A stretch of 64,000 nucleotides of DNA from Macrocystis pyrifera (lineage: Eukaryota > Sar > Phaeophyceae > Laminariales > Laminariaceae), in assembly GCA_031763025.1 (NCBI GenBank), contig JASSKH010000001.1:23065840-23129839 (forward strand), written 5' to 3'. The notes below the pieces were generated by a model. That model saw only the letters and a program-made list of their open reading frames with translations. It was not told the origin of the DNA and did no database searches. Shown here in pieces: positions 34,377 through 43,000 of the stretch. Position 1 is the stretch's first letter. Every line of letters begins with the position of its first letter. The translations under genes and the position numbers were made by a program.

Positions 34377-34647
34377 AAAAATACTTGGAGGAGTATACAG
34401 TTGAAACCAGAGTACAACAATTAGGGTACGTACAAAATAGGTTCATATTTTGTGATACGAGAATTGTAGTCGTAGGTTTTAATTTTTTTTCAGGGTCTGA
34501 CACTGCTGTTGACTTGGTATGATTTTTTTCTCGGGTCTGACTAACACTATTGACTTGGTTTTTTTTTTTCATGCGAGCAATATCACATATTGATGTTGTT
34601 CCACTGCACGCCCTCTAAGTTGGCCACAGTGGACCAGGATGGGCTAT

Positions 34648-35299
34648 TGAGGTGATATTGGGTTTCAGTAGTATTCGGAGGCGGTACATAGCCGGGGATG
34701 TAGCAAAGCAAGGTCAGCCTCTCATGCCAGGATATACCTGACATGGAGACTGACTCTGGCCTGCTGTGGTAAGAGAACTAACTGACGTACGTATGAGTGA
34801 GTACTATGAGTAAGACTGCTGTTGGACTGACTATTCTGTGATAGCAAAGACTGTTGCTGTAGAAAATAGTACTAGTAGCAGTAGGACAGATTACTTGGAG
34901 ACTAGTCGAGTACGTAACCAATAGCAGAGAGTGTTTCCCGAGAGAGTGACAGTCTAGAGAGGATGTCGGTAGTCAGGTTGTCGATCATTGGCCGGTAGCA
35001 GATACAGAGACGAGTAATATAGATCAGAGTATGAGCAAGGTAATGACTCTTGTAGATGAATACCTTGAAGCAGTTAGGTAGAACTACCGACAGGAAGGAC
35101 CATCTGTGGTTGCCCCTTCCTGCTCAGTCCACTTCTTGCCTCTCATCGCGCTGAGTTTAATACACGAAAGCTTCTTCTTCTTCTTCTTTCTCCTTGACCT
35201 GGACCACTGCGTCTCTGCCTGTTCGAACTATCATCTAAACTCTGGAAGCTACCCTTCCAGTCTAAGAGTGTGACAGTTTCATTAACTGTTATCCTTTCA
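34648..35299 (+). repeat. 3' LTR
   Basis: 652 bp, TGAGGTGATATTGGG...TTATCCTTTCA, with about eight differences from the 5' LTR. Preceded by AGGATGGGCTAT, a weak candidate for a polypurine tract. Confidence 0.92.
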
Positions 35300-35694
35300 A
35301 TTTGAAATTGGCGCGGAGCGCGGAGCGAATTAGCACACACAAACACCACAGCGAACCAGCACACACAAGCAAATACGCCGTCGCTACTGCTGCTGTACAC
35401 ACAACACCCAGCAGCAGAGGCTACAGTGGGCACGCAGCCACACCACTGGCACTCATAGCATCCCATTTATCAGTTTGTTGGCAGTTGGACGTTGTTTCAA
35501 GACGATCTCTCGCGTGACTAAAATGAGACACTCAGCAAGCAGCAGCCAGCAGCACAGCAGTACGAGTACGTATCACTAGCAGCTGGTACAGCGCAGCAGG
35601 CTAGTTGGTCGTGTTAAGGAGCTGTGGTCAACGCAGGTAACGAAGTACCAGGTATTGGTTAGCCCTGTTGCAGCAGTTATAAGTACCCGCAGTG

Positions 35695-36078
35695 AAAAAA
35701 GCAGACCAAGACTTGGAGAAAAAAAAATATTTCGAGGTCATTATTAGACCGAATTTAGTGTTAAACGCACGCATTTTTTCAAAAATGCAGACCAAGACCT
35801 GAGAAGGAAAACAAGCATTTCGAGGTCATCACCATACTGAATTTAGTGTTAAACGCACGCATTCTAAAAAAAAAGCAGATCAAGACTCGTAGGAAAAAAA
35901 GCATTTCCAGGTCATTATTATACTGAATTTAGTGTTAAACGCACGCACTCTAAAATAAAAGCAGACCAAGACCTGAAGGAAAATAAGCATTTCGGAGTCA
36001 TTAATATACTGAATTTAGTGTTAAACGCACGCACTCTAAAAAAAAGCAGACCAAGTCTTGTAGGAAAAAAAGAATCTA
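35695..36078 (+). repeat. Tandem array, ~86-bp unit, about 4.5 copies
   Basis: Copies begin GCAGACCAAGAC(C/T)T at about 35700, 35786, 35874, 35960 and 36047, and hold GGTCATTATTA, TGAATTTAGTGTTAAACGCACGCA and an A-run. It separates the two inverted small elements. Confidence 0.88.
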
Positions 36079-36083
36079 CAACC

Positions 36084-36578
36084 GGCGTAAAAGTGCCCGT
36101 TCAGGCGAACTTAGTGATACGTACTCGTACTGCTGTGCTGCTGGCTGCTGCTTGCTGTGTGTCTCATTTTGGTCCCGCGAGAGATCGTCTTGAAACAACG
36201 TCCAACTGCCAACAAACTGATAAATGGGATGCTATGAGTGCCAGCGGTGTGGCTGTGTGCCCACTGTACCTCTGCTGCTGGGTGTTGTGTGTACAGCAGC
36301 AGTAGCGACGGCGTATTTGCTTGTGTGTGCTGGTTCGCTGTGGTGCTTGTGTGTGCTATTACGGGGGTCCATAGTTAACGGGACCAAATTTTTATAGTAA
36401 AATTAGGAAAATATATAGGTTTTTATGTACACCATAGGTCCTGTTAACTATGGACCCCCGTAATAATTCGCTCAGCGCTCCGCGCCAATTTCAAATTGTG
36501 TGGGGTTTCCCCTGTGAAGCACGAGTTTTATTTTGCGGGCAGGTTCTCAAAATTCGCCTGAGCGGGCACTTATAGGCA
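36084..36578. mobile_element. Small inverted-pair element, copy 2, split by a MITE
   Basis: Ends are GTGCCCGTTCAGGCGAACTT on the left and the inverse AATTCGCCTGAGCGGGCAC on the right, a ~19-bp imperfect terminal inverted repeat. It is the reverse complement of copy 1 at 26132-35581 and lacks the LTR element, so it proves the empty site there. It is itself interrupted at 36359-36463. Confidence 0.75.
36359..36463. mobile_element. 105-bp Tc1/mariner-type MITE
   Basis: Terminal inverted repeats TTACGGGGGTCCATAGTTAAC at both ends (one mismatch further in) and a TA target duplication (36357-36358 and 36464-36465). Copy 1 of the host element reads GCTAATTCG in complement at this point, the exact empty site. 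The interior is AT-rich and non-coding. Confidence 0.9.
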
Positions 36579-36992
36579 CTGGGCCTATAGGTCGGGTGGG
36601 AATCTTAAAGTCGGCGCACTCTCATTGGTCAAACCCAATATATATTTACGATTTACCGAGCGAGATTAAAGTACGGGTTTTAAAGTCGGCGCATGTCATT
36701 GGCCAAAGAGGCCGTCGTTCACCCGGTGGGACTGTCATATCACTTTTTCCTGCTCGATCTGCCTCGAGGAGGTCGTAGCACTTATAGGCACTGGGCCTAT
36801 AGGTCGGGTGGGAATCTTAAAGTCGGCGCACTCTCATTGGTCAAACCCAATATATATTTACGATTTACCGAGCGAGGTTAAAGTACGGGTTTTAAAGTCG
36901 GCGCATGTCATTGGCCAAAGAGGCCGTCGTTCACCCGGTGGGACTGTCATATCACTTTATCCTGCTCGATCTGCCTCGAGGAGGTCGTAGCG
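36568..36992 (+). promoter_or_regulatory. Two exact-size 212-bp tandem copies, probable promoter region
   Basis: Copies start at 36568 and 36780 and are almost identical. Each holds CTCATTGGTCAAACC and GTCATTGGCCAAAG (CCAAT-box-like), CCCAATATATATTTACG (TATA-like) and CCGGTGGGACTG. The array ends 28 bases before the ATG of the large gene. A duplicated promoter is the natural reading; a transposon terminal repeat is the alternative. Confidence 0.6.
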
Positions 36993-37019
36993 CTGTCCTG
37001 GGCGCTGCTGCTTGTGCGC

Positions 37020-40000
37020 ATGGCTATGGGCCGCAACAAAGGCTGGAAGCCCAAGGCTGGGTCAGCTAAACCAGGAAGTAAACTGACTGCAGCAGCTACG
37101 GCTGCTGCAACGAAAAGGAAAGATGACGCTCTCCAAGCAGCCACCCTTGCGAGTATGTTGGGTACCAAGCGCGCGCGAGTCGCACACTGTGGAGCAATTT
37201 CAAACGAGAGCGAAGCAGAGGTTAACCGTGAGGTGAACCGTGCGGGAAGCGTGGATGTTGCATCGTTCAACTCCGATCCTCGCGCGGTCGAAGCATCCGC
37301 AGAGCAGCAGACTTCAAAGGCTTGAGGACGCGATGTTGACCTCACCGAAACATCCCCCAGCAGCAGCAGCAGCAGCAGCAGAAGCAGCAGCAGAAGCAGC
37401 AGAAGCAGCAGCAGCAGCAGCAGCACCATCACCACCACCACCGCCGCCGCCGCCGCCGCCAACGTCGCCACCATGAACAATAGAAGCAGCAGCACCACCA
37501 CCACCACCATCACCACCACCACCAACAACAACAACAGCAGCAGCAACATTAGCAGCAGCAGCAGCAGCAACAACAACAACAACAACAACAACAGCAGCAG
37601 CAACAACAACACCAGCAACCACAACAGCAGCAGCAGCAAGAACATCAGCACCAGCAAACAGCTCCCCCACTACAGCCTACTTTGCGGGTTCACGTCGCCA
37701 GGGAAGGGCAGCAGCAGCAGCAGCAGCAGGACGAGGGGGGGCAGGGGGGGTAGGGGCCACAGGAGGAAGAAAGGCAGCAGAAGGAAGAAGGGCAGCAGGA
37801 GGAAGAGGGGCAGCACCAGAAATTGGAGGGGGGGCTGAGGAAAGAGAGCAAACAGGAGGATGGGGGGGGGGGGCAGGAGGAGGAGGGATGACAGGAAGTA
37901 GCGTGGGCGCCGGGGGAAGAGGACCTGTAGGAGGAGAAAGGTCAGCAGGAAAGAGAAGGGCAGCAGGAGGAAGAGGGGGGAAACTAGGAACAAAAGGGGG
38001 AGCTGGGGCGCGAGGGGCGGCAGGCGGAGGGGGAGGGGCAGCAGGAAGAGGGGGGGGGGGGGGGGGGGGCGGGGGGGGGGCAGGAGGAATGGCAGGACCC
38101 GCCGATGCGGGAGATGGAAGCGGCGTCGGGGAAAGCGGTGGTGGCAACCGCCGATTGTCGAGGGCAATGCAGGTTCGTGCGCAAAGCATCAAGAAAAGCA
38201 TCGACGCCAACATCATTCACCAAGGCGGATCTGTGACGGCACCGCCTAGAGGCACAGGCCTGTTCCCGTACAGTGGCCCCGTCATCCTTCCAAAGTGTCT
38301 GACCATACAGAAGGGTTCAGGTGCGTAAGAGAAATGAGATATGAAGCTGGTTACATTTCCGATTGAAATATCACATGACACCATGGACACGTAGACACCT
38401 TCGGCGAAATCAGTAACGGTTGCTAAGATACTGTCCTGTACCCTGTACTTGGAAAATAATACGGCGGCGCAAATCATCTTACTCCTCGTATGTCTGTCTG
38501 GTACTTGCTGACCGTTTCTTCTCGTAGGGTTACCGGATCCCTCGCCGTTTTTCCTGAAGGCAGTATTTGCGTGGATACCGGAGCTAGCTATCAAGGGCAT
38601 TCCTTGTCCGAAATGCGGGGGTAAGGGAAGACCTGATGGCTGGAGCGCGAAGGAGCCGCGCCGGGGTGTTCATGGAGTACGACGTCGCGCACATAATAGG
38701 TTTCCGGTGAGCATGCTTCAATCATAATATCCATCTTACCGTCAACCACGGAGTACACGCACGCTATAGATACGCAGATTTTCACAAGGTTGTGGTGTTC
38801 TTTTGTCGATAGTACTTGGTCCTTTGCCGTGACCCCCTTTATACTACGAACACGTAGGTTTAATGTGTATCGAGGATTCAAGTATATACTGTAGTTTTTA
38901 TGTTGTGGTTGTCGGCGGCATCCCCTCTTTTCTCGCACCCTGATGCGTTTGCCGCGAGCGGTGCGCATACTCCGTGCGCGCCGGCATGGCAAAGCACCAT
39001 GGCATGGTGGTGGATAAAACAACTCTGCCCGCGTCACTGTCTGTTTGGCCGACTGCGTTGTTGGCCCGTGTCTACCTGCAGGTACACGTGTAATGGGTGT
39101 GTCACCCACAACACCACTGCGAAAGACTCGGAAAAGCGTGGAACATCGTTTAGCGCTTGGGACCCCGCGTGCCTCGAACGCCTTCCGGAGTACGTCTCGA
39201 AGGAGTTCCCTTTCATCCTCACGCATCGATCAGGCATTGACATCCATCTTGTAGACAGGCTCGCAGATGACTTGGTCCATGGGAAGAGCTTCGCGTCCGC
39301 TGCCAATTACATTGGACAGGTGAGTCTCGCGTGGGGCACAGGATACTTTGTGGCGGTTTGCTGAAAAAACAATTGCCGATAGATCCTGTCGCAACCTTGG
39401 GAAAGAGTACGCCGCGCTGAATGATATGTCGTGTCCCGATCCAATCGTGTTGCCGGTTGATATTATTCGGCACGCGCACAGGGCCAAGTACATGGTTAAC
39501 CAACTGAAGTACGTATCGCTGGCCGAATCACGGCGTTCGGGCCTGGCACGCGTGGTGGGAGTGGCACCGGTACCGGAGAGGTTTGGCGACTTTGACGACC
39601 CGGCAAAGTACTGTGGTGCCGAGCTATCAGACCACTACTTGCGGGACGTGTGGCGCACGTGGTTCTCGGCACTCCCTGTGCTGGAAGTGGACAGCGTGGC
39701 GTGGACGCGGGAGGATTATCTGCATCTCGTCCATCAGCGCTGGGATGGGTGGATACTAGCTGGAGATGCTTCGTTCAAGTTTGCCAAGATCATTCGCCTG
39801 GGGGCAAAAGCGAGAGGGAAACGCACGCGGCCAGTATGCGGCATCTTCACAGTGTTCGACGAGTACGAGCAGGTGAGGCATTTTATGTACTTCGACGCTC
39901 CGTTGTTTTTCTATCGGTAGCGTCTGTCCGTCGTGCTTGTGTTTCGTCCCTGAAAACCCCGTACTTGGACCTCCTTTCAACTTCAAGCGCTCGTTTTAGT

Positions 40001-43000
40001 ACCCATGCCCAGGTGCTGTGGCAGCGACCGATGCAAAGCAACTCTTTAACCGAGATTACGGACGAGTTGAAGCTCCTTTTTCACGGCCGCTACGTTCGCA
40101 ACGGCTTCAAGCTGCCCGTTTTGTGGAACTCAGGTATAAATTCAGACTGCATAGTTTTGATGTTTTGTGGTTGCACGTGCTTGGTCCAGAGCACATAAAT
40201 GTTCTAGCAGCCTTACCCGTTTGGTCAGAATGATTGACACAATAAATGTTGTAGCAGCCTTGCCTGTTTGGTCGAAATGAGCAACACAATAATATATTCT
40301 AACAAGAGTTGACGCCGCCTCCACCGCCGCACGTCTCACTTTCTGCACCATCAGACGACTGCTGTGCTGACCGCCCAATGCTTCAGCGGGCAGTTCGCGA
40401 GCTCGAGGAGGCAACAGGGATCAGCTTGTACTTGGAGGACGAGATTACCACTGGCATCAAACCAGCCAACCTTCAAAAGATGGAGATGGCGTACCCGCCG
40501 AGCATCGTGTTCGACCCCCCCGCCATCGCCCTTGCTGTCAGTCTTCTCCGGGAGAGCAAGAGTCGGGTAGAAAGAAAGCAAGTTCTTGGTGTAGACGCGG
40601 AGTGGGAGACGGCCATTTCGGGGAGGAAAAAAGTGGCGACCATCCAGATAGCCCACGCCCTTCCTCTTCCACCTGCAGCGAGGTCCTTCTGGGTTCACAA
40701 AGGAGACGTTCCCTGCTCCTCTCAAGGATCTACTTGCGGACCCAAACATCATCACGGTGAGCATACTAAACTAAGATGTCACAGCAATATCCATTCGTAC
40801 GTTAACTGTCTGCCCCCTATTTCTGGTTGGAGAAAGCTACCCGGGCGCGGTGGCGTTGGTCACACCAACGGCCAGGTGCGTGTCAACATTGTGCATTTAG
40901 GATTTGTGGCAGGCTGCATGTCTTGTACATACAACATCTGCACTTTTTTACCTTCACGCCTAATATACTTCCAATATGCACGGTGACCGCGTCTCGGCTC
41001 GAGGAACCCTCTGCGCAGACTGGTGTCGCCATAAAAACGGATGCTACGCACATCTTCAGCGACTACGGCGTTGAGGTGGTGAATACCGTAGACTTGCGCT
41101 CGCTCGCAAAGTCCAACTTGGTAGCAACCTCGTCTTGGTCACTCGCCGGCATGGCGGCATGCCTGCTGGCGAAGCATCTCCCGAAGGACACCGTTAGGTT
41201 CTCCCGCTGGGCGAGCTTTCATCTCAGCGACGCACAACGGGACTACGCTTGCATGGATGCCTACGTGTCGATCGTTCTGTACGAAACGATCCTGAAGTTC
41301 AAAGACCCTATTGTATCTGCGGCCCCTGCAACTGAAGACTTGGTGCCTGGTTTGAAGGTTTGTTTGTGGAAGAAGACGGAGGCCGGTACAAACTCCATAA
41401 ATTATTTCAGTCTGTACTATACAGTCCGTGCAACACGCTATCTCCATTTGTTTTTGTATGACAAAATTTAAAACACAACGAATTAAAAACAAGACAACCA
41501 CAGTCGTGATCACCAAGGCTGAGTGAGGGCCTTTAATTTTGTGCACTATGGTTGATTTCTTCCCTGCACTAAAATCCAGTGACTCATACCAAGCCTTGGT
41601 CAAGCCGGCTAAGAAGTGAGGCTTTTTGGACAAAAACACGAATTTATCCCGAAACAGTTTTTTTTTCTCCGAAGTATAAAAATACACAACAGGCTTGAGA
41701 GAGACGAGAGGAATTATTTTTCGCGTTCGATTTCGAAATCATAAAATAGGCTCTCCGTGTTTGAAATGATACTGAGATCGCGGATTATTAGTTTTGTCGA
41801 TATCTCCGTCACGTTTATCCTTTGCAATATGTGAAACATTACCGAGCCGGCAAACTTGGACACCTGTCCACATCCGTTGTACGAAAATACTTCTGAAATA
41901 CGCACCCCCCAGAAGAAACGAGACGAGGTTATACCGTTATAAAACTTTGGAACTTCCGCCTGGGCACGAACATAGAGTTGGTTCTCTATTTTGAAACAAC
42001 CCCTGCTAGCGCGACGTACGTCGACCTGGATGCTGGGATGTTACTTGGAAAATATATCTGCACGGATCACACGTAGCCGTAACACTCATCCCCCGTCGAT
42101 CTCGACACACAAAAATGCCCTTGTCCTTTCCCGCCCGCATCGTATTTTCCCCATCCGTGAAACAGGTGCGACTGTACAACTCAAGCCACTCTTCTTGCGT
42201 GGCAATCGGTAGACTGGTCAGCGACAGCACAGCAACTGATGCTCTCCTCTCTTGGGAAAATCGGACCAAGCTACTCGGGCGAAGTGGGGAGCGCCTTAGG
42301 GTGATGGTCGAGATCACGGGGGCGATAGTCCCAGCCGCCTTCGTCCCGCATGCCAAGGCGCCGCCGATACCCGTGGCCGGAGGGGGCCGGCAAAGGACGA
42401 GCAGGCGTTGTACGATACGACAGGCAGCACCCACTGCCGCACGCCGAGGGAGTAGAGCCATGAACGGGCGCTCTACATCTCGTACTACAGACCAGCGCAC
42501 AGCAGGGGTCGATGAGGGGGGGTGTGCAACCGCACAGGCTAGCGGACTGATCCGGCAAGAGGAGGATGTGGTGGGGGGGGGGGGAGGGGGGACCCGAGAG
42601 CGAGCCGCCGCAGTCTCCCGAGCTTGCCTCTTTCCAAGGTTTAGCGTTGTGGGACGTGTGCAACATCCGCATGGCGGATTCCTACAAGCCACCGCTGTAC
42701 GACATTGTGGATGACGATGGTGTGGAGCACACGGACGACTTCAACTACGAGGAGTATCCTACGGAGAAAATCGTGCTGGGAGTGGGTAAGTCGTTGATCG
42801 TTTACGGACGTCCCGAGTTACGGATGGCTTTATGAACGTCATTTTTCTACAGATACCTCTGTTGTTTTTCATGGGATATAACACTGCTGATGCAAACAAA
42901 CGGTATTTTGTAGCGTTGGCATGTGATTGGTATTTCGTGTTTGCTGCTCTATACGATCCTCTGACATGGACCGCGTCATGACCCGTTCTACCGCCAAATG

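Larger units (their letters stand above)
26203..35299 (+). mobile_element. Chromodomain Ty3/gypsy LTR retrotransposon, 9.1 kb
   Basis: Two 652-bp LTRs, both TG...CA, flank gag, protease, RT, RNase H, integrase and a chromodomain in Ty3/gypsy order. Target duplication ATTT (26199-26202 and 35300-35303) is confirmed by the inverted sister sequence at ~36495. By eye the LTRs differ at about eight positions, so the insertion is fairly young. Yet the internal frame is broken by several one-base shifts, an in-frame TGA inside the integrase core and a TGA after the zinc-knuckle frame. Three coding or 3' regions hold short tandem repeats. Confidence 0.92.
26132..35581. mobile_element. Small inverted-pair element, copy 1, split by the LTR retrotransposon
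   Basis: The two pieces 26132-26202 and 35300-35581 are, end to end, the reverse complement of 36117-36567. They share GCTCAGGCGAA(C/T)TTTGAGAAC, GGGGAAACCCCACACAATTT, GGCGCGGAGCGC, GCGACGGCGTATTTGCTTG in complement, and GTACGAGTACGTATCACTA. The LTR element sits between CACACAATTT and ATTTGAAATT; copy 2 shows the uninterrupted CACACAATTTGAAATTGG. No protein is encoded; it looks like a non-autonomous DNA element. Confidence 0.75.

Noticed and set aside
36947-37657. Minus-strand poly-leucine protein
   Set aside because: It is the antisense of the (CAG)n and (CAC)n runs of the large gene; low complexity, no domain.
37670-38216. Minus-strand proline-rich proteins
   Set aside because: Antisense of the G-rich low-complexity block; the real exon signal is on the plus strand.
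38591-39226. Minus-strand frame of ~210 codons
   Set aside because: It overlaps two plus-strand exons with recognisable motifs and matching splice phases; the minus frame has none.
42006-42692. Minus-strand frame of ~228 codons
   Set aside because: Antisense of the beta-rich module exon of the large gene; no domain seen.
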